From contig JAQFVV010006221.1 of assembly GCA_028023455.1 (NCBI GenBank), positions 10,654,825 to 10,718,824 on the forward strand: a stretch of DNA of 64,000 bases. Reading direction: 5' to 3'. Shown one piece after another: positions 35,220 to 46,269 of this stretch. Each line of letters begins with the position of its first letter. The stretch's first letter is position 1. The notes under the pieces were generated by a model. It was not told the origin of the DNA and did not search any database. It saw nothing but the letters and a program-made list of their open reading frames with translations. Source of the stretch: Epiperipatus broadwayi (lineage: Eukaryota; Onychophora; Udeonychophora; Euonychophora; Peripatidae). The position numbers and the translations under genes are program-made.

Positions 35220-35555
35220 TAAAATAACAAATAATATTTCCAAGCACTTTCAAGATATGATTCTTTAATCTTGCATTTTTTATCATGTGTTTCGTACATT
35301 AATATTGTAAAATCCTTTGGACTACATATATGGCCTGTATTATTTTGGTGAACATAAAAAGCTGAATAAACTGTATCATCTTCTCTTGCTCTATTATACG
35401 TATATTTATGTTGTTGAAAGTGATATTTAATATTTGTTTTGGTTTCTCCAACATATGTTGCACTACAATTTATTTGTGGGCATCTAATAGAGTATACAAC
35501 ACTGCTTTTATCCTCCTTATTTATTATTTCCTTAGAATTATTAATTAATCGATAA
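35220..35555 (-). pseudogene. Second PLE GIY-YIG endonuclease fragment
   Basis: Minus-strand frame uninterrupted for about 110 codons: RLINNSKEIINKEDKSS, VVYSIRCPQINCSATYVGET, KTNIKYHFQQHKYTYN, then FYVHQNNTGHICSPKDF and ESYLESAWKYY. It shares the VY...C...C....YVGET and Q-H-K-Y layout with the 30-kb PLE but differs at most other residues, so it is a distinct PLE lineage. No start codon or reverse transcriptase adjoins it: the upstream side ends at a stop, so it is a fragment. Confidence 0.88.
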
Positions 35556-35559
35556 AGAA

Positions 35560-38500
35560 GTATTATTTATTTTTTAATTCATTAATTACTGTAACAGAGA
35601 ATAGATAGTCTGAAATAGAGTAAATAGAAAAAAATAATAGTGTGTGCTGAACAAAGCAAATAAAATCTTGTTTTAACTAATGTTGTGAATAAAGAAGTTA
35701 TATAGATATATGTGATTAATCAATATTAAAAAAATAGGACAATTTTAATGCTAAGAAGTATAACATATTATAATGTTTTTATTTTTAATTAGTATTAATT
35801 ATTTAAAATTAATATTTAATATTAAAATATGAGCCACTAAATACATATATAACCTCAATGAATCCAGTATCTAGGATCAGTCTCATAAATAAGACAGTAT
35901 AGCAATTGTGTCAGATGCCAAATTTAAATAGGTCTTTAAATGAGTCATTATACTTCAATATATATATATATATTGTAGCCTTTTGGTTTATTACCATCTA
36001 TAAACCAAATGTAATAAAATGAAATAATTGTGGAAAAAAATTTTTTTTTTATATAAGAAAAGTTAAGCTTTATTTGAGAAAGTAATGGCTATATAGCTCC
36101 AAAGCAACATATATAGAGACAGTTTGTGTTTGTATGGAATGTCTATTACTAAAGAGTTGATGAGAATTAGGATTGAATTGATTGTCAGTAGCTTTGGTTA
36201 ACAGTTTCTTTCTGGAGAATAGGTTTAAAGTTATAGGGTATTATAGTGAATATTTAGGTTTAGGATTATCAGAAATTATAATTTATTTTATGCTTGTAAT
36301 TATAAGAGATTGTGATGGATATTTTGTGTTCATATAATCTGAATAATCAGTTTTCTATAACATGTTCTGCACAGGTATGTAAGTGTGATACAGATATATG
36401 GGTTTGATTTTTTTTCTTTTCTTTATAGAAACTGACATAATTTTTTAAATTATTAAAAATGTAAATCTAAATAAGAAATTATTTAGATCAAATGAATGTA
36501 ACCTTTGTTTGACCAAAAAAGTGTTGGTATGCTTATGTTTTTAATTATATCTTCTTAAACTAATTTTCTATAAATTAATCGACAATGTGTTAATTAAAGA
36601 GATCTGGTTTCAGATCAGACAAAGTTGTTAAAAAAGTAACACTTTAAAAAGAGTCACTGTTCATTCTGAGTGGGGATTTTTTAATTAGACTTGAAGAGGA
36701 ACCACTGGGGGGGGGGAGTAACATATGTTTTCTTTTTTCTCTTTATCCTATAAAAACTGAAAAAAGTAAATAGGAGAAAGGAACTTTTGCTGATTGAGAA
36801 CTGGGCTAACTAACTAAAATTAATATCTCTAAAGGTTTTTTTTTCCAAGTTTTTGAAATTTTCTCTCAGAATTTAATAATGTATTTAAGTTTTATAGTAG
36901 ACCAAAATATGAATTTCTAATTCATCCATAAATGGTGCATATATCTTCCTCACATTTATTATGAAGAAATTGACTTTTAATAAGACATTTTATACTAAAT
37001 GCTACAACTTGTCCATTCTGCTTATTGCAAATTTATTGAAGGAGAGAATGGTCAAACTTCTGTATAAAATTCAGATTATAATAATTATTTGGCTGTTTAA
37101 AATTTGTTTAAAGAAAATGCAGCAAACTTCTAAAATGTTTAAAAGAAAATTCATGTTAGTAATCGGAGACTGCTTATTGTCTATGATTTGAGCCTTTAAA
37201 TGGAAAAGTAGAAAAGAAAACAAAGTGAATTCAAATCCAGGAAGAACTCATCAAATGGAAGGTAACTAATAGAACTCTTTTAAAAATTTATTAATTCTCC
37301 TGTAGCTACACTTTTGATTTAAAATAACTATCTACATTTTTTTATCTATCTTAATTCAAATGACTGTCTGTGCATTCTATACACATTTAATTAAAAATAA
37401 CTGTTTGATGTGCAATGGTATAGCTATCTCAAGTAAAATGAACTAAATATATTAATTGATTGATGGACAGTGGAAGGAAAACACATTTAAAGAGACTATC
37501 TGTAATGTTGATATTTATTCTTTATTTTATTTCATTTATATAATATGTCATTTGTTGTTTTTTTTTTATTATATTTCATTTTGTTTATATGCTATGTCAC
37601 ACGCTAATCACTAGATTATTTACTTTAATATTTTGTTTATGTTTAAAATGTTTGAAGGAAAGAGAAAAAATGATTTTGATACCATTTAGGTATAGATACT
37701 CATGTAAATTTAAATTTAAAAGTAAAGAGAGAAATGATATAAATATTTTTATTATTCTTAACAAAATTTTAATTTGTGCTTAATAGTATATATGAAGAGT
37801 AAGGGGATGGTTGTAAAACCCATAATTATGCTAAAGTATTGTTGATCTGTTATTAATATAAATGTTGTGTGTGTTGTTGGCTTGACTATTTAAAATTGAA
37901 ATAATTCATATATGTTTTGATTCGGGATTTGGTTAGTCTTTGTCATTTATCTAGGCTGTAATCATGTATATATGAGCATATATAAGCTATAAATGCTTGT
38001 CATTACTAACATAAAGTTATCCTACCACCCAATAGATGGGAAATGGCTGTCTCATGATATATATAACATGGCAGTCGGAGATGACTAAGTTTCACTCCAT
38101 TTATTTGTTAACATAAGGAATTATTAATAAAGTCAGTTTAAGTGTAGAAAATGTTGCATGCCAATATAGGGAATAGGTGTCTAAGAGGAGCTCTTTACAC
38201 GATTCTGGATCTTAAGGTCTCTCTCCCTGGCTCAAGCAAATAGTTTAAGTTTGAAGTTGATGTTGTTTTTTTATTTCCCTTATCAAGATGTGGCTGTGTG
38301 CACGCTATAGATACTGCATGGTGATGTGTGATATGAAGAGTTTTCTTACATGGGACAGAATAAAGTTGCCCTGAAAGGATAAGGATTCAGTCAGATGAAT
38401 ATGTATGATGGGGAATGACAGAGATTTTAATTAATAAACTAACCAATCTATATTGATTTTTTGTGAATGATGATAAATTGAGGTCGTCAAGCTGAGTGGA

Positions 38501-39110
38501 CATACTGACCTATTAAGATATATACAGTCAAAGCGTAAAGATCTGACAAGCATGAACGTAAAAGTGTGGGTTTTGAATTTAAACCCATTTGCAAAATCAG
38601 TAGGGGATTTTGTGACATATAATCCTTCTTCATTGAAAATGTGAAAATTATTGCTTGATAAAATGATTTAGAAATTTAAGATTATTTCACATTGTTAGTT
38701 AGAGTAATTGAAACGAATATATTATTTTGGAATAGTCCAATGGACAATGTTTACAAAAAAAAAAGGGGGAAGTAGAAATTTAAAGGTTTTCTTCTCTTTC
38801 GAGATATAAGTTGTTGTTTTTTTAAGCTAGATATAGATACGGGATTCTGATTCCGTGTGTGAGCGTTTGTATTTATTATTATTATTAATTATTTATTTAA
38901 TAAATGAATGGGTCAAAACAAGAAGTGAGTCATCCAGGAAATCAGTTAATTCAAACATGTATTCGAATAAGGGTGTTTTTATTTTAATTTTATCATTATT
39001 GTTAATGTAATAAAGTTTACTATTGTTATAAGATTACATTGTGTTTTGTGTTTTGGTGTTTCAAATATCTCCAGAATCTATATATCCAGCACTATATTAA
39101 GGTAATATTA
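35560..39110. other. Long AT-rich block, no gene recognised
   Basis: About 3.5 kb without recognised repeat families. Open frames at 36961-37191 and 37589-37783 are Lys/Ile/Leu-rich, lack domain signatures and have no supporting context. A purine tract ending in eleven G lies at about 36707-36719. Confidence 0.4.
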
Positions 39111-39119
39111 GTTCATATT

Positions 39120-39475
39120 TAAATTTAATTATTCATTTTATATTGATAATTTATTTCCAAGATCGATTTGCAGTAGTCATTATTATATTGTTTCCATATT
39201 CGATTCACATAATTAATTTTATATTGATAATGTATTTCCATGATTGATTTACAGTATTAATTTTATCTTGAATATTCCTATATTCGATTAATATAATCCA
39301 TTTTGTATAAGTCACTTTTATATAATTCATTTTAACATACTTTAGTTTCATCATTAATTTGCATAATCTGATTTATGATTTATTTCCGTAATTTACTTTC
39401 ATAAGTAAATTTTGATTGATTTATCTGACTGATGTCCATGGTTTGCTTCCATAGTTTACTTTTGCAAAATATGAT
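39120..39475. repeat. Degenerate tandem repeat, roughly 50-60-bp theme
   Basis: Recurrent ATTTTATATTGATAAT, TTATTTCCA(A/T)GATTGATTT and CATATTCGATT strings repeat at loose spacing. Units are too diverged to set a period by eye. Confidence 0.5.
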
Positions 39476-40414
39476 AGGTTTAAAGTTATTAGTTAAAATT
39501 GGTCAATAAATTAGAAATAACAGAATAAAATGACAGGGAATAGTTAAATTAAGTTTAATAAATTTAATTTTTTGATTCATTGTAATGTTGTGAATATTGG
39601 GAGCAGACATAAAATCCCTTTTCTGCTCTCGGTGTTTAGAGTGATTCCCACTATTGAACTTGTATTAAAATTTATTTTAGCATACATGGGATCATATCCA
39701 TTACAGTGTAGTCACTCATATGGGCACCTCTTGGCAGATCTAGACCTTGAGAAAGAGCAGTTCAATTATTGATCTAAGAGCTAGTTTGGAAATCAAGTAG
39801 CTTATTATAACAACATTATTATACTATTATAAAAGTAGGGATCATGAATTGATAGTTGATCAAAAGATCTATGTGTGTTAGAGAAATAAGATTAGTGATT
39901 CTCAGATTAGAGAACATAACACAGACATTCGTGTTATATAATTGTGGCTATTGAAAGTGATAGATGCTGAGAACGAAAAATAAAGTAATGGAATTAAATA
40001 GGGAGGATTTATTTGTGATAATTTTTGTTTAATGATAAATTAAATAATCATTTTATACTATGAACATAGATTATGAGTTGTCTGCATCGATTATTGATTT
40101 ATTTCCAGTCATATTTAAATGAGAACTGTATACAGTATTTTCTGTAGTTACCACTCGCGATCAGATATTATAATAAAGTTGTGGAAGAAAGTTGTCTCAT
40201 TATTATGAATTCTATAATAAATTTATCATGAAATATTTGCATGACTAATGCTAGGTTTGAAATTAAGACGTATAAATTGAATGGTTTATCAATAGTATTG
40301 TTATTGTTATTTTTTTTGAGAGACGATTTAGTTACTTTCTCCAGTATCTTATTTAGTCATAAATTGACTAATGATGATGATCTCTGGTGGGCATTACAAT
40401 TTATAGCTGCAATT

Positions 40415-40432
40415 TGGCGCCCCTGGTATATT
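40415..40432 (+). other. Possible LTR-element primer-binding-site string
   Basis: TTTGGCGCCCCTGGTATA resembles tRNA-Lys-type primer-binding sites that begin TGGCGCC. About 240 bases upstream are AATAAA strings. I find no second LTR, no polypurine tract at the right spacing and no gag downstream, so this may be chance. Confidence 0.2.
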
Positions 40433-40914
40433 TGATCCTAAAGTTAGTATAGAATGCAATTGACTAGCTACTTGAAATAAATGAGAGTTTATTGAGGATA
40501 AGTAAGTGAAAGATTGCGCTGAGAAAGTTGAGGTGACAATATATATATATAGTTTTATTTAATACATATTACATCAATTGTTTTATTCTGTCAACCATTT
40601 TAAATAAGTCTGTTCAATAACAATAAAATGGGCAGTTTTAAAGCTTGCTTCAGACATCTATGATAATTTCAAAAATACACTAATACATCCTATTACAAAT
40701 CTATTAATACAAGTGTTCCTTTTTATGTTTAAATATAATCATCATGAAAAAGAACGAATTTTACAGCTATATTAATTTATCACATACTGTTAAGTCCTAT
40801 TTTCAGCTACCAAATATGGCCTTGCAATTTATTAAAAGTCATAATATTGATATATGCTTACTAAAATAAAACACTATATATATTATTTAACAAAATATGT
40901 TTTATAAACAAAGC

Positions 40915-41118
40915 AAAGCAAAACTCCATATAGTAGTGCCACCTGTGCTAAACAGAGTAATCAATGGATGCCAGAAGGCTTGTGCATAAGATCACCCTCT
41001 AGTGCCTACTCATCCAATATCCCCAGACTAGTTTCTGGCTTGTGGATTTCATCAGTGATGAGCCTTGGATCTGAGAGCACTGCATCTAGATCTTAGGATC
41101 TAATGCAACCCTCTAAAT
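40915..41118 (+). repeat. Family A copy
   Basis: AAACTCCATATAGTAGTGCC to TAGGATCTAATGCAACCCTC. The minus-strand hammerhead keeps CTGATGA, GAAA, CTAGTC and TGGGGA, but stem II reads AATC...GCCA and no longer pairs. Confidence 0.82.
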
Positions 41119-41439
41119 ATCTTTAATATCTTTTAAATATCTTTTAATGACAATGTTTTTTGGGTTTGTACTTCATTTATAATAATTAAAATAAATGTTT
41201 TGTCATACCTAATATTAATAAACAAAATATTTCACAAGATTTCTGAGAATAAGTAAATGAGAAGATTTCACTTATTTTAAAAGTAAAAGATGAAAGTTGC
41301 TTGATAGGAAAAAACTTAAAATTTACCCAACATTGTATGGATTAAAATGAGAAGCAAAAAGAAAAAGTAAATGGAATTTACTTCTGCCATTTAGATTTTA
41401 CAATGATGTGATTATTTCTGAAAACAGTGTTACAAGTTT

Positions 41440-42655
41440 CAGAAAATATCACAAGAATGGTCAGAGGAGTAGAGATAAAGCTAAAAATATTAAAATAATG
41501 TTCAATAATCTAACAGATTGAAGAAAAAATAAAAATTGATGATAAAGAATTAGAAGCTGTTAACAGTTAAAAATACTTTGATTATATTATTGAAAAGATG
41601 GAAACATAAGGAATGAAATTAATCATAGAATTAAAAAATTTGAATGAAGTGCTTTTGATAACAGTGACTTAATATTAAAAGGAAATATATATATTGTAAC
41701 GATATATAAATATGTCGTTACATTAATTTAAAATAAAATCTTAAAGTTCGCAAATAAAAATAAAATCTATTAAAAAAAAAAACTAAACGCTAAAATTAAA
41801 ATGTTTGTTAAACGTATATATTCGCACAGATTCAAAACTTTAAAAATATTTTTTAAAAAAAAAAACAAATAAATAAGTATTTGAACGTACTTTTTTATAA
41901 AAAAAGTACAAGACTTAAAGATAAAATATTTTTGTAGATGGAAATGATTGTTTATTAATTATCCAAAAGCTGTGTAATTAAAAAGTCAGATCAAAAATAG
42001 ATAAGAGAATAAAGAGATTTTAGCTTGACCAATGGAAGCAAATAAAGGCCCGGACCATAACGAAAAAATGGAACAGTGACATCTTTGTTCATGGAATCTA
42101 TTGGAGGACTATAAAAAGAAAAATATTGAATGAAGTGCTTTTGATAACAATGTCTTAATATTAAAAGAATATATATACTAAAAAAGTTTTTAATAGGTAT
42201 ATTTTTAGTTCTTGCATATGATTATGAGATTGGTATGTTTTACAAGACTAATACATATACTTCAGATCTCGTAAGGAATTGTGAAAAGAGACATGATGAG
42301 AATAAAAAAGAAGGACTGAAAATGAAATATATGAATGGTAGTATTAATGGATGATGTTGACATCATTGAAAGAAGTGAAAGACTGAAATTAAGTTAGGCT
42401 AAACACATATTACTAGAATAATAATTGATTTAAGTTTTAAACTGGATTCTAATTGATTATAGAAGGCATAGAAAGACATGTCCTGTAATATGAAAAGTAC
42501 AGAAGTTGGAAACTGGATTCCAAGTGATTATAAATGGCATAGAAAAAAATCTCATGTGAAATGGATGTATTGAAAAAATACTGAAGTTATAAATCAGGAA
42601 AACTGGACTTAACATGATGAGACCTTCATTCTGCATGGTATTCAACAATACTTTT
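41440..42655 (+). pseudogene. LINE reverse-transcriptase C-terminal half relic, interrupted
   Basis: Reading with frame shifts, IKIDDKELEAVNS-stop-KYFDYI and IIEKMET near 41535-41610 match the LE.V..FKYLG block after the reverse-transcriptase catalytic core. After an insertion at 41695-42128, MDDVDIIERSERLKLS near 42350 and an ETFILH-like end near 42620 match the C-terminal tail of the same LINE type. A segment of about 85 bp is tandemly repeated at 42434-42595 (AAACTGGATTC...). Confidence 0.7.
41695..42128 (+). mobile_element. LTR-like or promoter-bearing insertion within the LINE relic
   Basis: Begins with an inverted TGTAACGA...TCGTTACA over 28 bp. It ends with a promoter-like series: GACCAATGG (CCAAT box) near 42028, a GC-richer AGGCCCGGACC, and CTATAAAAAG (TATA box) near 42110. 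A segment of about 50 bp of LINE sequence (GAATGAAGTGCTTTTGATAA onward) lies on both sides, 41641-41694 and 42129-42180. That is much longer than a normal LTR target duplication. It could be a partial solo LTR or a rearranged duplication. Confidence 0.45.
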
Positions 42656-42892
42656 CATAATTTTTAAATGAAGAATATCAACCAACTATAAGCATAAAAT
42701 CTTTTATATAAAAAAAGAAATAGTTTGAGAAGAATTGATGAGAATATACACAAAAAAACAAAATATTTTTTTATATTCTAAATTGAAACTTTACAACTCA
42801 TCATATCATATCTCCAATATCAATTACTATTCCAATCTATAACATTCTTTTTAAAGCAAAATATAAAACATCTTTCATATTTAAAACAGGCA

Positions 42893-43100
42893 AAACTCTC
42901 TATATGTATTGCCACTCAGTACAAGCCAGAATAATCAATGGATGCCAGAAGGCTTGTGCATAAAATCCCCATCTAGTGCCTACTCATCCAATATCCCCAG
43001 ACTAGTTAGTTTCTGGCTTGTGGCCATTAGTGAGGATTCTTATATCTGAGAGCACTGCATCTAGATCTTAAGAGCAAGCATAAGAAATGGTGACATGTGA
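42893..43100 (+). repeat. Family A copy
   Basis: GGCAAAACTCTCTATATGTA to GCATCTAGATCTTAAGAGC, then ATGGTGACATGTGATGTTTA, which joins the two family ends. In the hammerhead region CTGATGA is shortened to CTAATGG and four extra bases lie in stem III. Confidence 0.82.
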
Positions 43101-43104
43101 TGTT

Positions 43105-45100
43105 TATTATCTTTCATATTTCTGAAGATAAATCTTACTAAAAAATTCTTTAAGGTAAAATATATGTTTTCAGACTTTATAAATAACATCTCTTAGTGAT
43201 TTCATAGTGTATAAATTAAATAATTTTATGAACTACCTTATGGATTAATGCAGTTCTGACAATAGATTAAAATTGCTGACTTAATAATCTGAATAAATTT
43301 GATTGCATCACAATAAGGGTGAAAATCAATTACTATACGGCCCAGTTATAAAATTCAGAGATATTCTTTTTATAAGCATTTATCAAATGATTGTCAAGTG
43401 GAAAATATTAACATTTAAAAAATAATCAATTTTTGCCATGGCGGGAGTAGAGGATTTTAAATTTCGGTCATATAGGATAAACAAAAGTTAAATAGAGCTT
43501 TCTAATAATTAAAATAAAATTGAATAATTAGTAGAAATGTAATGATTTGGGTTACAGAAGTAACAAGTTGAACTTTGATTTAGGGATTTTTAGTTCTCTG
43601 ACATTGTATTAAATTGCACGTAACTAGATGTCATTATTGGGAAACGTTCTCAAGAGACTGGATTTAAATGAAATAAATAATTTGTACTCTCTACCTGCTG
43701 ATCAAAGTATTTATATGGCTAGAATATAAATATGAATAATTTACTATGATGTTTGAAACATTTAGAAGGTTTTAGATATCACAAAGTGTTTGGAAAATTA
43801 GTAAAATGTTGTGGGTTTAGCAACATGTTCATTGTGACTCTAATAAGATATAATAAAAATATCTGATAGATGCATATAAGATTAGTTTCATTGCTAAAAA
43901 AACAATTTGTTAAACCTAAACAAAATAGAAATCACAACTATTAAAAACTTGGTAATTTTACCAGCACAGAAATCCTATAAATTTATGTAGCATCAGTTCT
44001 TAGATTGGTCCGTTGGGTCTAAAAATAATTTGATGGGTAAAAATGTGAACTTACTAACTATATTAACTAAACAAAACAGCATTCATGATTAATTTAATAA
44101 GCATCAGCAATACTTGATTAGAGTACAAGTATTTATGTTATGATAACTAGCAGCTAAATGAAAGTCCTACGAAGATATGTAACATTCTTAAATGCATCAT
44201 CTATAAAAGCTTGGGATAGTATGGTATTTCACAGTCACATGATGTTTATATCTGGGACTTTTTATATAATGAGCTTGTAAAAGATTCTGTTTACCCTGTT
44301 AAGTATGTACATGTTAGTGTTTATATAAACATATTACATCATAGATAAAAATAGGTATTGACCTTTATCACAATAAAAAGAATTGCCTTAACAACAAACA
44401 GATTGAGTTTATTATTATTGTTTGACATTGGTCAAATGTGTACTGCTTTCATGTATTTATATTTATAAACCAATTTAGCCTTGAACATTATTGGCTTTAT
44501 TATCTAAGTAATGCATAGTTTCAGTGCAGTTTGAGAATTAAAATTGAGTATTTGTTAGTCTGCTTTCAAAAATTAGGTTATATTCGCCAGTTCAATGAGG
44601 TTTACTTAAAATTGTTTGAACTATAAATTTCAATCTCTTTCACTCTAGTGTCAATCTTTAGTATCTATATAAACATATTAGACTACAGATAAAGATGGAC
44701 ACTTTATATAATTGAATTCACTTTACCAGCAACATTGCAATAAATTAGATAATCTTTTCTCTACCCATCCTCCCTGCATATTAAAATTATTACACAGAAT
44801 GAAGAAATAAATAACATTTTAAAGTGACAATTGGAAAAGCAAGTCAGATTCCTATTCGGTTTACACATCGGTCTTTTGCTTCTAAGTTTCAAACAACTGT
44901 TTGGGGATTTTTATAATCGTACTCAAGGTAAGTCAATGCAGGAACTGAAGAGATCTGCCTCTGAAGGTTTCAAAATGGATATAGAGTTAATTAATGATCT
45001 CATCAGTTTTATTATTTGTATATACCTTCAGGTAAATAAATGTGAATATCTTTTTTGTTAAAATTTAACTTGAAATGTCATCGTAAATATCTGTATATAT
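43105..45100. other. AT-rich DNA with two family E fragments, no gene recognised
   Basis: Family E-like strings at about 44330-44420 (GAATTGCCTTAACAAC) and 44640-44720 (GTGTCAATCTTTAGTATCTA). The open frame at 44831-45061 begins at TTG, not ATG. It contains the splice-donor-like CTCAAGGTAAGTCAA near 44924, but no acceptor or protein family could be recognised. Confidence 0.4.
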
Positions 45101-45103
45101 TAT

Positions 45104-45189
45104 ACATTATAGCAAGTGTTATATATATATATATAGTAACATTATTACATTATAGCAAGTGTTATATATATATATATAGTAACATTATT
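45104..45189. repeat. Perfect tandem duplication, 43-bp unit
   Basis: ACATTATAGCAAGTGTTATA plus an AT run and GTAACATTATT, repeated exactly at 45104-45146 and 45147-45189. Confidence 0.95.
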
Positions 45190-45312
45190 AAAGTGATCAA
45201 AAGGTTCATTGTAACATATTAAAGAGAAATCCAATTGTAACATAAATTAAATGAGTTCAAAAGGTCCTTTGTAACATATTAAAGTAGCTCAAAAGATATA
45301 TTATTAAAATAT
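45190..45312. repeat. Degenerate minisatellite, about 31-bp unit
   Basis: Three to four units with the theme TCAAAAGGTncnTTGTAACATATTAAAG follow the 43-bp duplication and share its GTAACAT..TTA element. Confidence 0.7.
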
Positions 45313-46217
45313 CATTGGATTTGTCAAAAATCCAAATATTATTAAAATCTCAAATATTCAAATATTCATTGTAACTTAAACAAAGATGATGAAACAATCC
45401 GAATGTATTAAATAATTAAGAAAAGATTCAAATATAAATATTTAGCTTAATAAACGAAAAAAAATTGTAGCTTAAATTAAATTATGAGAAGAATACCTGA
45501 GTAGTGGCTATTAAACAAAAAGGTCAGACTGAGTTATCAATCATATTAAGGGCCATTGAATTAAATGAAACATATTTCTATAATTAGATTTCTCAAGATA
45601 TCACAATATCAATAATTATAAACAAATTATTAATAACAACTATTATAACTCAGGTATATGGAAATCAAGTGAGTGAGTACACTAGTAACTCAGAAGTTTC
45701 TCAGATATACAGACTGTAGATTTATCCACTTTCATTTCTTGGTTTGATGTTAAGTGCATGTCTAAGTGAACAACAAGTGAATAGGGTCTATCAGGGTGCC
45801 ACTAGATTATCTGAATCTAGACACAGTTATATCTAATAACCTTTTCACATGTACCGGGTTTGAATCCCTTTTGGTACTTTATTTCTTACAAAATGTATGA
45901 TTTTGATTTTAGACCCATAACACTGTATGCACTAATATTTAAGTAAACACCTAGGTAACATAAAACATCTTTAAACTGAAGTGGAATTCATTACACATAA
46001 ATCATTTCTTAGACCTTGGCATAACAAATGTGTTTCAACATCTCTTTATAAGTTTTACTAGCTCAGATTACCATTGATTTAAGATGGCAATTCACTCATC
46101 CTTGCATGAAATAGATGAGGGGATGGTGGTTATAAGAATACTAAGAAATCACTAAATACTATGAAATTAATATTTATTTATGGCCTTTAAACATTTAAAC
46201 AGCTCATTAATTAAAAC

Positions 46218-46260
46218 ATTGATGATGATGATGATGATAATGATAATGATAATGACAATG
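46218..46260. repeat. GAT/AATGAT microsatellite
   Basis: Six GATs followed by ATAATG units. LINE 3' ends in this window carry GATGAT tails, but I see no LINE coding next to it. Confidence 0.85.
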
Positions 46261-46269
46261 GTTTCAACC

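Noticed and set aside
40400-40435. LTR retrotransposon inferred from a TGGCGCC primer-binding-like string
   Set aside because: No paired LTR, no gag or pol nearby, and the G tract at 36.71 kb is too distant and in the wrong order to be its polypurine tract.
44831-45061. First coding exon with signal peptide and GTAAGT donor
   Set aside because: The frame begins at TTG preceded in frame by a stop, with no ATG and no clear splice acceptor; no family recognised.
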